In this document: one piece after another, positions 26,884 to 35,674 of the stretch
Numbering within the stretch: the first letter of the stretch is position 1
Layout: every line of letters starts with the position of its first letter
DNA from: Chthoniobacterales bacterium
GTDB taxonomy: Bacteria > Verrucomicrobiota > Verrucomicrobiia > Chthoniobacterales > UBA10450
NCBI GenBank assembly: GCA_013815325.1
Contig: JACDGM010000024.1
Location: 1 to 45,771, forward strand
DNA: 45,771 nucleotides
Direction: 5' to 3'
Made by a program: the position numbers and the translations under genes
The notes under the pieces: generated by a model
Database searches by the model: none
What the model saw: only the letters and a program-made list of their open reading frames with translations
Told to the model about the DNA's origin: nothing

Positions 26884-27748
26884 GTTGCACCCAGCTGCGC
26901 ATCAGGCCCCAGCTGGCGAGCGCAATGGTAAGAGGCACGATTCCGACGAGCAAGTCTTTCCCGATCCAGGGGAGCGCGAGCATCTCGCGATGAGCGGCTT
27001 TGCTGAAAAGGCCGTTGGCGAAAATCCAGCCCGCGTGGAGCCCGATCGGGAGCCAGAGGGAGCGCGTCAGCAAGCGGGCGTCGGCCAGGATGCAGCCGAC
27101 GGCGAATAGAGTGAGGAAGCCAGCGGCGACGAGCAGCGGATCGCCAAATTGCCAAAAGGAATGGCCGAGCGAGACGAAGCCGGACGACCAGTTAACGGCG
27201 TCGTTAGGCGTCGTTAGGCGAGGGGGTTTCAGGAAATGAACCATGGAAAAAATTGCCGAAGTGAGCAGCAGCGCGCCCCAGCGAGAGCAACTGCGAAGGA
27301 GCAGGCCGAGAATAAATCCGCGGAACAAAACCTCCTCGAGCAGCGGCACGACAACGGCCGCGCCCAGAACTGCGGGCATTTTGCCCCAGAGAAAAGGATG
27401 GCGCAGGGAATAGAATGGGAAAGCAAGCAGGACCGCGCCGCAGCAGAGCAGGGGAATGGCTGCAATTGCGAATCCGGCCGCGAGCTCGGCACCGGGCCGG
27501 TGATTTTTATCCAGCCCGAGATCGCGCCAACTGCGCACCCGAAGCACTCGGAAAAGCGGCCAAAGCCAAAGAAGCGCGGCAACTAAAAGCGCGCGATGGA
27601 AGTAGCTTTCGAAATCAAACCGCGCCAGACTCGGGAGAACCCGATGCGTGATGAGATGTTGCCCGACCCAGAAAAGCGGAGGCGCTAGCAGCGCGCCGGC
27701 GAGCAAGACCCCGACGAGATAAAGCAGGAGTCTGGCTGCGTCTTTCAA
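26840..27748 (-). CDS. CPBP-family intramembrane metalloprotease (CAAX protease-like)
   Basis: A 302-residue membrane protein with about seven hydrophobic segments. Active-site motifs are intact: 'EEVLFRG' with Glu138, Glu139 and Arg143, His171 in 'FSMVHF', and the third motif 'GLHAGWIFANG'. Family members cleave prenylated or other membrane-associated proteins. The bacterial substrate is usually unknown. Between motif 2 and the next helix lies 'RLTTPNDAV', which is encoded by two tandem copies of the 10-base unit CGTTAGGCGT (minus strand), a local expansion in an exposed loop. Overlap with comF suggests co-transcription. Confidence 0.85.
   Translation of the reverse strand: MKDAARLLLYLVGVLLAGALLAPPLFWVGQHLITHRVLPSLARFDFESYFHRALLVAALLWLWPLFRVLRVRSWRDLGLDKNHRPGAELAAGFAIAAIPLLCCGAVLLAFPFYSLRHPFLWGKMPAVLGAAVVVPLLEEVLFRGFILGLLLRSCSRWGALLLTSAIFSMVHFLKPPRLTTPNDAVNWSSGFVSLGHSFWQFGDPLLVAAGFLTLFAVGCILADARLLTRSLWLPIGLHAGWIFANGLFSKAAHREMLALPWIGKDLLVGIVPLTIALASWGLMRSWVQHARAHPPQSISRTR
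27201..27220. repeat. Tandem pair of the TCGTTAGGCG word
   Basis: Two perfect copies in direct tandem of the 10-base unit TCGTTAGGCG at 27201-27210 and 27211-27220, inside the CPBP protease gene. In the gene they encode LTTPND in two different reading modes, and the frame is kept because the upstream base at 27200 ends a third, partial unit (AACGGCG). This is the only tandem case in the window. Confidence 0.85.
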
Positions 27749-27774
27749 GGGTGCTAATGTAAGGAGCCGACGCC

Positions 27775-28035
27775 ATGCGTAGTCAACATATATGGACCTC
27801 GCGGGACGAGGAGGGACGCAAACGCGAGGTACGTGTGACGAAGTTCGGAGGGAACTGGAAGTTTCAGGCGAAGTATCGCGACGAAGAGGATTGGACCTAT
27901 TACGACCGGCCTTTGACGGACGATCTGCGCGAGCTGCGCGACATTATTTTCCGGAAATACCAGCGCCGCCGCGGTTCCGCGGAGGATTTTGCCGCGGTTG
28001 ATAAGCTGCTGCGCGATCAAACTCGCGATGAGTAG
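27775..28035 (+). CDS. Small charged hypothetical protein
   Basis: An 86-residue protein, rich in Arg, Asp and Glu, with 'WTSRDEEGRKREVRVTKFGGNWKFQAKYRDEEDWTYYD' and 'DDLRELRDIIFRKYQRRR'. It has no membrane segment or known motif. The first strand-rich half followed by a helix is reminiscent of small nucleic-acid binding proteins, but that is guesswork. It is divergent from the CPBP gene (26 bases) and its end overlaps the former bioA start at 28028. Codon use and length fit a real gene. Confidence 0.5.
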   Translation: MRSQHIWTSRDEEGRKREVRVTKFGGNWKFQAKYRDEEDWTYYDRPLTDDLRELRDIIFRKYQRRRGSAEDFAAVDKLLRDQTRDE

Positions 28036-29043
28036 CTGGAATACGGAACAGCTCGTTGCTGACGACAAGCGCTACGTCTGGCATCCCTTTACCGTGATGG
28101 GTGCCTGGTGTGCACCCGGAGCACAAGCCGATCGTCCTCCTAGAAGGCGAGGGGGATCGCTACGAATCCTCTGGCTATTGAGCCTCGCCTGTGACATCGC
28201 ACAAACTTTTCTACACGAGCTACTTGACACAGTTTTTTACTCTGATCACCGGGCGACGCGCTTATTTCTTTCCGCGATGGAAATCATCGCGAAACTGCCG
28301 GAGCGGCAAACTTGGGAGCGGATGCGATGTCCGGGAGCGGACTTGGCGGATGATCGGCTCCCGTAGTGACAGTAGCGACGATCCAGGAATTAGACGGGAT
28401 TGACAAACCAGAAGAAGTCGCGCGCGTCGTGATCGAACGGATCATTCAAGGTGCCGCACGAATGAAACTTTGGCCCGCTGGAATGTTAAATGCGCACCGG
28501 GAGTGGTGTGACTTGGCGGGCACACTGCTTATTAACGATGAAGTTATGACCGGTTTTGGCCGCGAAAAACTATTCGCTTGCGAGCACGAACAGGTGCAAC
28601 CCATACCTCCGTTTTTTTGCAAACAGGTTCATAGCTGGATACTTACTTGTAATTATTACCTTGGTTTCGCATGAACTATTGAGCCATTTAGCGGGGCACG
28701 AAGGGATGGTCTACTTTGTTACGGTCATAGTTACCCAGGCAATGCCCTCGGCCGTGCAGCAGCTTGGCAAACATTCAGCTTCTCGCCTCTGGCTTGCGGG
28801 CGCGGGATCGGAATGGTCGGTGCCATCGGAATGGCGAGCAGTGAGTTACCAAATGAGGTTTGTGAGCTGGCGCGGCACCGCGGCCTGCTTACCCGGCTTA
28901 TGCGAGGAACAGTTGTATTCATGCCGCCGCTTTGTATAGAACTCGCCCAAATTAGAATGGCCTTATTTATCTTGGAAGAATCGGTTGCATATCTTCTTAT
29001 GTCGAAAGGGAACGACGAGAATCCATCTGCGTTGGTTGCCTGA
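28028..29043 (+). pseudogene. bioA: bioA (DAPA aminotransferase) remnant, multiply frameshifted
   Basis: Consecutive pieces of adenosylmethionine-8-amino-7-oxononanoate aminotransferase appear in order but in different frames: 'LVADDKRYVWHPFTVMGAW' at 28050, then 'KPIVLLEGEGDRY' after a shift, 'VFYSDHRATRL' near 28230, 'IIQGAARMKLWPAGMLNAHREWC' followed by 'LINDEVMTGFGREKLFACEHE' at 28440-28590, and 'YGHSYPGNALGRAAAWQTF' to 'VVFMPPLCIELAQIRMALFIL' ending at 29043. About 1.0 kb remains of an expected 1.3 kb, so large parts (including the PLP-lysine region) are lost. Intact, it would be the PLP enzyme of biotin synthesis. No other biotin gene is in the window. It is a clear pseudogene. Only the exact breakpoints are uncertain. 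Confidence 0.85.
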
Positions 29044-29047
29044 AGCC

Positions 29048-29788
29048 ATGGCGAAAAGCTTGCGACTCGACCTGGCGCTTGTGCAACGCGGCGTTTTCCC
29101 GACGCGGCATCAAGCGCAAGTGGCGATCATGGCGGGTCATGTTCAGATCGACGGGCGAATGGCGGCTAAGCCCTCGGATTTGGTGCAAGATAGCAGCGAC
29201 CTCACCATCGTGGCGCGGGATCGCTACGTCGGGCGCGGCGGGACCAAGCTGGAAGGGGCCATCAAACATTTCGGCATCGATTGCGAAGGGAAGGTCGCGC
29301 TCGACATCGGCGCCTCCACCGGAGGTTTCACGGATTGTCTGCTTCAGAAAGGCTCGAGCAAAGTCTTTGCGGTTGATGTCGGCCACGGCCAGCTCGCTTG
29401 GAAAATTCGCGCCGATTCCCGCGTTGTCGTCCTGGAAAAGACCAACGCCCGGCATCTCTCGCGCGAGCATATTCCGGAGCCGATTGCGATCTGCGTGATC
29501 GACGTTTCCTTCATCTCGCTGACTTTGATCTTGCCCAATGCCTTTGACTTGCTAACTCCAGACGGTGTGATCCTGGCGCTGATCAAGCCGCAGTTCGAAC
29601 TCGCTCGCGCAGACGTGGGCCGCGGAGGCATCGTGCGCGACCCGCAGCTGCACGCGAAGGCTCAAAAGAAAATCAGCGATTTCTCGCGAGCCATGGGCGC
29701 TCAAGTGCGAGGCCTTTTCCCATCCACCATCACCGGGACCGATGGCAACCAGGAGTTTTTCATATGTCTCCGAAAACCGTCGGAATAA
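29048..29788 (+). CDS. tlyA: TlyA-family rRNA (cytidine-2'-O)-methyltransferase
   Basis: A 246-residue protein: an S4 RNA-binding domain (residues about 5-65, 'RLDLALVQRGVFPTRHQAQVAIMAGHVQIDG') followed by an FtsJ-like methyltransferase ('ALDIGASTGGFTDCLLQKG' SAM motif, catalytic 'KPQFE'). Family members methylate 16S and 23S rRNA riboses; some confer capreomycin sensitivity. ATG at 29048 gives MAKSLRLD, with only five bases after the bioA remnant. The stop overlaps the nadK start by 25 bases. Confidence 0.93.
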   Translation: MAKSLRLDLALVQRGVFPTRHQAQVAIMAGHVQIDGRMAAKPSDLVQDSSDLTIVARDRYVGRGGTKLEGAIKHFGIDCEGKVALDIGASTGGFTDCLLQKGSSKVFAVDVGHGQLAWKIRADSRVVVLEKTNARHLSREHIPEPIAICVIDVSFISLTLILPNAFDLLTPDGVILALIKPQFELARADVGRGGIVRDPQLHAKAQKKISDFSRAMGAQVRGLFPSTITGTDGNQEFFICLRKPSE

Positions 29789-30630
29789 TTGCGCATACGG
29801 GCAAGCCCGGAGCCGCAGAGCTAGTCGGTCAGCTTCGGACCGAGTTCGGACAGGCCGGCGTGACTGCGCATCTGGAGTCGGCCACAGCCGCGCTGGTCGG
29901 TGATACTTCCAATTTAACTATCGCCGAACTCGGCGCGGAGGCGGAGCTACTCATCGTCCTTGGAGGCGACGGCACAATTTTGAACGTCGTTGGCGGTTTG
30001 AAGGACAAAATTACACCTGTCTTCGGCATCAACATTGGCTCGCTCGGATTCCTGACCTGCCTGAACTCGTCCGCCTATCGGCAGGCGGTGGAGTCGATCG
30101 TGAGCGGGAAGTTTGCCTTCAGCGATCGCGCGCTGCTCGCAGTGGAAGTTAAACAAAATGGCAGCGTTGTGATCGAGACCCTGGCGCTCAACGACGCAGT
30201 TATCAGCCGCGGCAAAATTTCGCGCCTGATTCGCCTGCGGACGCGGGTAAACAGTGAATCGTTAACTGAGTTCAACGCCGACGGGCTGGTCATCGCCACA
30301 CCAACCGGCTCTACCGCCTATTCCTTGTCAGCCGGCGGCCCGATCCTGGCGCCGCAATCCGGTGTCTTCGTCATCACGCCGATCTGCCCGCACGTCCTGA
30401 CCAATCGCTCCGTGATCGTCGAGGACAGCTCTCTGATCGAAGTCGAGGCCAGCAACGCCGAAACTCCGGTTTACCTCACAGTCGACGGCCGGGATCCAGT
30501 GCTACTTGAGTTTGGCTCGACCGTCTCGATCCGGAGCTCCGACAAAGTGCTGCCGTTGGCCATGCTCCCGGAGTTGTCATTCTTTAGCGTCCTCCGCCAA
30601 AAACTGAAGTGGAGCGGAAGTAACGTGTAG
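29764..30630 (+). CDS. nadK: NAD kinase
   Basis: A 288-residue kinase that makes NADP from NAD and ATP (or polyphosphate). It has 'GGDGT' at 67-71, 'NIGSLGFLT' from residue 90, and 'ATPTGSTAYSLSAGGP', the NAD-binding and catalytic elements. The length is normal for the family. It starts within the last 25 bases of tlyA, so the two are translationally coupled, the usual tlyA-nadK pairing. No copy of the repeated word lies in either gene. Confidence 0.94.
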   Translation: MSPKTVGIIAHTGKPGAAELVGQLRTEFGQAGVTAHLESATAALVGDTSNLTIAELGAEAELLIVLGGDGTILNVVGGLKDKITPVFGINIGSLGFLTCLNSSAYRQAVESIVSGKFAFSDRALLAVEVKQNGSVVIETLALNDAVISRGKISRLIRLRTRVNSESLTEFNADGLVIATPTGSTAYSLSAGGPILAPQSGVFVITPICPHVLTNRSVIVEDSSLIEVEASNAETPVYLTVDGRDPVLLEFGSTVSIRSSDKVLPLAMLPELSFFSVLRQKLKWSGSNV

Positions 30631-30685
30631 TGCGCAAGCAGGCGGGTCTGCACGATCGAGGTATGAAAACGGCCAGGATAGCGTT

Positions 30686-30859
30686 AGAAGTCATCTCGTA
30701 AATGTGCCGTGAAGCGTGTCATCCCGAGCGCAGCGAGCCGTAACGCAGGCTGCGAAGAGGCCGAGGCCGGGCTTTCAAACCTCGCAGGTTATCTCGAGAC
30801 TATCCGGGAGGTTCTTCGCTGCGCTCAGAATGACAATCCTACTCATGAGATGGCTTCTA
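30686..30859 (+). mobile_element. MITE copy C (SSRAQRG-type element), donating the start of the next gene
   Basis: About 174 bases with a longer centre than copies A and B. Ends are AGAAGTCATCTCGTAAATG (left) and CATGAGATGGCTTCT (right), inverse of each other. The ATG at 30845 in the right terminal repeat is the start codon of the following outer-membrane protein gene, so insertion has probably replaced or extended the original 5' end of that gene. Confidence 0.78.
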
Positions 30860-31685
30860 CTAACTCTCTTACTCGCGCTGCCCCTGAGCTACGCGCGCGC
30901 AGATTGGCGACTCGACGCTGAGGCCGGCAGCCTTTACGAGAGCAATCTTTCGAATTCGGATCGTGCGTCGGACGAGAAAGACGATTGGGCGTGGAGAAGC
31001 GATGTCCCGGATCGGAAACAATTTCCAACTGTCGCGCAATCTTCGTGTAAGCCTCGCCGCTGACGTGCGCGGTCAGCTTTGGGATCGGTTCGATGCCTTC
31101 GATGAGCTTGGCGCGGGCGCATCGGTCGACCTGCGTTACCGATTTGGTCTCGGACGTCAGGCCCCGTGGATTTCGCTCGAGGACAGGGCTGGCTACGACC
31201 GTTTTCGTGAAACCGCGCGCAGCAGTTGAGACGAATCCCTTCGTTTGCGCGGCGGCATCGCAATCTCGGAACGGATCGCGCTCGAAGCCGGCTACAGATT
31301 CCAGAATCTTGGCGCGCCCGACGACTTTTTCGATCAGCAGGGCCACAGTGGCAACGCACGCGTGACCGTTGATCTTACTTCGTCCTTGCAAATTGCGCTC
31401 AGTTACACCTATCGCGACGGTGACGTTATTTCCTATGCCGTCCCGCCGCGCCCCGATATTCTTACGTTTGCGTCCGAAAGAGAGGCAGTTACAACCTTCG
31501 GGGCTAGTCCGCTCTACCCCGCCTACCGACTCCAAGCTCAGACACACTCCGTTTCCATTTCCGCGGGATACGCCGTGAACGAAAATTTGTCCGTTCAGGT
31601 GGCCTATGAGTACGCAGCGACATCACACGATCCATTGCGATACGAAAATCATTCAGTGGAAGTGAAGATTGCATTTGCTTACTAA
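30845..31685 (+). pseudogene. Outer-membrane beta-barrel protein gene, frameshifted and stopped
   Basis: A signal peptide 'MRWLLLTLLLALPLSYARA' opens at 30845 and continues 'LDAEAGSLYESNLSNSD'. Near 31000 the coding sequence moves to another frame ('MSRIGNNFQLSRNLRVSLAADVRGQLWDRFDAF'), then meets TGA at 31227-31229 and continues in the same frame ('DESLRLRGGIAISERIALEAGYRF' to a C-terminal aromatic 'VEVKIAFAY' at 31685). Alternating beta strands and the terminal aromatic residue are those of outer-membrane barrels. At least one frameshift and one nonsense codon inactivate it. It heads a three-gene operon with the cupredoxin and cyclase genes. Family not further identified. Confidence 0.7.
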
Positions 31686-32332
31686 GTGAACCTCTCTCGT
31701 GCCTTAGCTCTTTTCTCTGTTTTTGCTTCCTGCTACCATCTGTACGCGGGAGCACTCGATGTTACCGTTAAAGATGTCAAAGGCGCGCTCGTGTCCGACG
31801 CAGTCGTTTATGCCATGGGACCGCTTAACACGACGGCCGCACGGAAACAGGCGGTTATCGATCAGCGGGACAAGCAATTCGTTCCGTACGTAACGGCGCT
31901 TCAGGTCGGTACGTCTGTCCTGTTTCCAAACTCGGATAACATTCGCCATCATGTTTATTCGTTTTCGCCGGCGAAAAAATTCGAGCTCCCGCTTTACGCC
32001 GGCGTCTCGGCCGACCCGGTCCTCTTTGACAAGGCGGGATTCATAACGCTCGGATGTAATATCCACGATTGGATGATCGCTTATGTGGCGGTGCTGACTA
32101 CACCATATTATCAGATCACGGGTCATCAGGGCCGCGCGCAGTTGAAGGACCTGCCCGCTGGGCAATACAGAGTGGAGGTCTGGCAACCGTCGCTCAAATG
32201 GGCGCCGGAAAATTCGCTCAGCGTGTCGCCTTGGCTCCAAGCGGCGTAAAAGAGTTACTCTTTACTTTGGATCTAAAACCGGACCTACGGGCAAAGCGCG
32301 CGGCGGGATTATCCACCGGAGGGTATCGCTGA
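31686..32332 (+). pseudogene. Periplasmic cupredoxin ('methylamine utilization'-like), one-base frameshift
   Basis: A GTG at 31686 follows directly on the previous stop. A signal peptide (about 1-21) precedes a plastocyanin-like domain with the copper ligands His ('RHHVYSF') and Cys, His and Met in 'GCNIHDWM', then 'YYQITGHQGRAQLKDLPAGQYRVEVWQP'. At 32209-32213 a run of four A's breaks the frame. Five would let it continue as 'KFAQRVALAPSGVKELLFTLDLKPDLR' to the TGA at 32330-32332. The family occurs next to cyclase or GGDEF genes in other bacteria, as here. A single homopolymer lesion could be a sequencing error. With it, the tail of about 40 residues is lost and replaced. Confidence 0.7.
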
Positions 32333-34014
32333 AATTTCGCTTCCGAAGTTTCAGGAGCCGGCTGGTCTTCGTCCTGGTCGCTCTTTTAACGCTGCTGCAA
32401 AGTGCGACCTATTTTCTCGTTAGGCACGCTAACCGCCAGCATGCGCTTGCCCAGATTGAATCGAGTTTGCGAATTGGCGCGCAGATTTTCGAAAAACTGA
32501 TCGAGCAACACAATCAACAGATCACCAACGCCGCGACGATACTCTCCCGCGATCACGCCTTCCAGGAAGCGTTCGCCGGCGCTGACCAGAATCGCGCAAC
32601 GACCCTGTCGGCATTGGAAAGCCTTCAGGACCGGGTCAAAGCAGAAGCGGTTCTGATCGCGTCTCTCGACAAACAGCTTGTTTTCGATACGCATCGGCCG
32701 CAGGTGCACGATGTTCCATTTCCTTTTCCAAGATTGATCGATAAGGCGGAAACAGCCGAATCCACCTACGCATTTGTCCTTCTTGACCACGAACTTTACG
32801 CGATGGCGATTACGCCGCTGCTCGCGCCCGATCCTATCGCATGGCTTTGTCCCGCCTTTCGCATCGATGATAACTTCGCGCGCGAGATCAAGGCTTACAC
32901 GGATTTGGAGATCACGTTTTTGGACGGACAGAATTTCTTCGCCACCACCTTCCATGAGAAGAACCGCGCCGCATTGGCGGCGATTCTTCGCGGGAGCGTC
33001 CCTCCGCCAAGACAGATTGTCGACTTAGTCATCCGCGGCGAAAGTTATTCCGTGCCGCTGGTTGCGGAGGATGGAAACACCATCGCGCTTCTACAGCGCT
33101 CGCTCGACAAGGAACTCGTTCCGTATCTGCGACTCGAGCGCACCTATCTATTTCTCGCCCTCTTCGGTCTCACGATCTCTGCCGTGTTAGGAATGTGGAT
33201 TGCCCGAGACGTCTCCAGGCCGGTCCTGCAACTGGCCAATTGGGCCAGCAAAATCGCGGGGGGCGATTATGCGCATCGCGCCGAGCTAAAGCGCAGAGAC
33301 GAGCTCGGTTCGCTTGCGGCTTCGTTCAACCAGATGAGCGAAGGCCTGGCCGACCGCGATCGTGTTCGCGATTTGTTAGGCAAAGTAGTCTCGCCAGAAG
33401 TGGCGGCAGAACTTTTACGGAAAGATCTCGCGCTCGGTGGAGAAGAACGGGAAGTGACTGTTCTCTTTTCGGACCTTCGACGTTTCACCAGCATGAGCGA
33501 GGAGCTATCGCCGCAGGAGACGCTGGGCATCTTGAATCATTACTTCACCCGCATGGCCGCAATTGTCGAGAAGCACGGCGGCGTAGTGGATAAATACGTG
33601 GGCGACGCCCTCATGGCGCTGTTCGGCGCACCCCTCGGCAATCCTGACGACGCCGATCGCGCGATGAAGACGGCGCTCGAGATGAGCGAGGCGGTGGACG
33701 ACATGAACCGGCAATGGCAGCAGCGCGGCCTGCCCGGTATCGATATCGGCATAGGTATCAACACCGATGTGGTTGTCGCAGGAAATATGGGCTCGGTCAC
33801 GCGGCTCAATTACACCGTGATCGGTGACGGAGTGAATCTGGCCTAGCGGTTGGAAGGCCTAACGAAAAGACCGGAGTACGAAACGAGGATCATTATCAGT
33901 GTTGCGACATTAGCCAAGGGCAGGGATCGCTATCGCACGCGACGGCTTGGCGAAGTCGCAGTGAAAGGAAAGCAAAAGGCGACGGAGATTTTTGCGCTCC
34001 TCGGGATGGAATGA
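32329..34014 (+). pseudogene. Membrane adenylate/guanylate cyclase (class III) with in-frame TAG
   Basis: Domain order: N-terminal membrane helix ('RLVFVLVALLTLLQSATYFLV'), periplasmic sensor (about residues 35-260), second helix near 33150, HAMP, and a class III cyclase domain with metal Asp in 'LFSDLRRFTS' and 'DKYVGDALMALFG'. The TAG at 33844-33846 falls in 'VNLA*RLEGLTK', directly before the Arg that stabilises the transition state. The same frame continues 56 more codons to 34014. A stop-truncated product would lack that Arg. The only start that includes the first helix is the CTG at 32329, preceded by GGAGGG and overlapping the cupredoxin TGA as CTGA. TTG at 32467 would lack the helix. 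Confidence 0.75.
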
Positions 34015-34719
34015 TTGTGACCGGCCGTTTGGCCGAAATCTTCTCCGAACGAGCGGAGGCACGTAAAGCAGCGAAGGCGTCGGCAACGGCGGATTGCCGC
34101 AGATGCTAATTTTAAAAGAAGGCTCTGGCGCGGACTGCGCTGAAGATCGCGACTGGCTTAGAAGCTAGCACGCGACGGAGGAGGAGGAGGAGTAGGAGTA
34201 GGTGACGATGTCTCTTTCTTTTGGGCCATTCCTAATCCTTAAATGGAAGAAGCAGCATAGTCGAGAGACAACTTCCATAAGGGGAAACGGCGCCAACACC
34301 TCACGAGTGGTGTGGTTTCGATTCGTTTTGGAAACTCAAGGCCTGTCCATCATCGACTAGAGCGTGTCATGCACTTTGAACAGACGGAATCGCGCTGTAG
34401 CGTCCGCTGTCCTCAGCGGAAATCGGTCGGGCCTTAGCCGATGCGCTGAGGACAGCGCACGCACCGGCTCCATTTCCGATGGAGCCGGAATCCACGAGCC
34501 GAAGTGCATGACACGCTCTTATCTACCCTAAGCTCTTCGGATGGCGGATTTGCTATCCAATATTCGCGCTTTGCCTAGGCTATCATTTCCCGTTGGGCAG
34601 GCTTATGCCACCGGCAGCTTTACAGCTGTCGCGCTGTTTTACGAGCACCCTAGCGGAACAATCTAAAAGAACTGCTTCCATTGGGACGATTCAACGAATC
34701 CAGTTCTTTGCGTGCTTCA
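34015..34719. other. Intergenic stretch with a MITE and no supported gene
   Basis: Between the cyclase remnant and the TPR remnant. It contains the 161-base palindromic element at 34359-34519, a GGAGGAGGAGG-type low-complexity run near 34180 that reads on the minus strand as a 22-codon Pro-rich peptide, and otherwise no recognisable frames. Confidence 0.5.
34359..34519. mobile_element. 161-base MITE with perfect 18-bp terminal inverted repeats
   Basis: AGAGCGTGTCATGCACTT at 34359-34376 is exactly complementary to 34502-34519. Inside are two more inverted pairs: GCGTCCGCTGTCCTCAGCG (34399-34417) with its near-complement at 34444-34462, and a CCGGCTCCAT/ATGGAGCCGG hairpin (about 34464-34489). 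Nearly the whole element can fold back on itself. No target duplication is obvious. It is different in sequence from MITE copies A-C. Confidence 0.85.
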
Positions 34720-35669
34720 GAATCAAGCTTTTGCCCCCGTGCGGCGAAGATTAGACCGTAGTGAAAACTGAATTACGAGGTGTTTTGAAATCTTGCACGT
34801 TCGGGCCTGAGTTGTCCCACTTTGCGAGTTCCAAACTTCCAATTCGGGCAAGTTTTGGAACTCTGGAAATCGAAAAGTGGGACAACTCTCCCGCGAACCT
34901 ACAGCGAGGAGAAGTGTGAGCGCGGCCGTGAAATGCTCGCGCGCTTCTTCGGTGGCGCCGCGCAGAACCGCCAGCCGCGCGGCGCGGATTCTGGCGCCGG
35001 CGTTCGGCTCGGCCAAGCTCCGCATTTCTGAAATGCCTCTGCCGCTTCGTCGTAAGCGCCCAGCTCTAATTGGGCATCGCCCAGGATCGCATACGGCTCG
35101 CTCTTGTGCGGAGTGAGCGCAATAATTGCAGCGCATGGTCGCGCGCGGCCGCGAAAGAGTGATTCGAAAACTCGGCGTGCGCCAGCGCGCTCAGGCCGCC
35201 GATGTTTCGCTCCGCCATGACCGCCGTCAGCGAAGCGCGCGCGGCTTCCAGCGCGAGCGGGAGATGATCTTCATTGCCCGTCTCGCGCACGCGCTGGAGA
35301 TAATACTCCGCGAGCGCATTCTGGGAGCGCGTGTCCTCGGGATCATGCTTTACCCGCGCCGCATAAAATCGGATCGCGCTCTCCGTCGCATCCTCTGGCG
35401 CGGGAACCTCGATGGTTCGTGGCGAGATCGGCGCCGCGCCAGTTTTCGCTGGAGGAACCGGTCGGGGCGACCATTCTCTTAGGGTAAAAAAGTTAGGACG
35501 CCGAATACAAACGCGAGAGCGACAACACCTATTCTGGAGCGAATCGACGGGAATCGGGCAGCTCGTTCTGCACGAACACTCCGGAATACACGCCCCGGCG
35601 AGAAGATGCATTCAAAACCCGCAGGGAAACCGCCGGCCACATCGCACTAACCGGCGCGGTTCTTCCCAT
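34720..35669 (-). pseudogene. TPR-repeat protein remnant with internal repeat insertion
   Basis: Minus-strand pieces in order: ATG at 35669 right after the DUF4331 stop, a membrane anchor ('VVALAFVFGVLTF'), then TPR-like helices 'DATESAIRFYAARVKHDPEDTRSQNALAEYYLQRV' and 'LALEAARASLTAVMAERNIGG', and 'LAVLRGATEEAREHFTAALTLL' in another frame nearer 34950. At least three frame changes and an early stop near 35530 break it, and a 15-bp inverted-repeat insertion (34809-34888) lies in its 3' part. Intact, it would be a membrane-anchored TPR protein, perhaps co-expressed with DUF4331. Confidence 0.65.
34809..34888. repeat. Inverted-repeat insertion inside the TPR remnant
   Basis: GAGTTGTCCCACTTT at 34809-34823 is the exact complement of 34874-34888, with a second imperfect pair (GAGTTCCAAACTT/AAGTTTTGGAACTC) inside. 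The 80-base unit interrupts the end of the TPR homology and looks like a separate small MITE. Confidence 0.65.
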
Positions 35670-35674
35670 CTCAA

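Noticed and set aside
34170..34250. Pro-rich 22-codon peptide on the minus strand
   Set aside because: Arises from a GGAGGAGG low-complexity run and has no other support.
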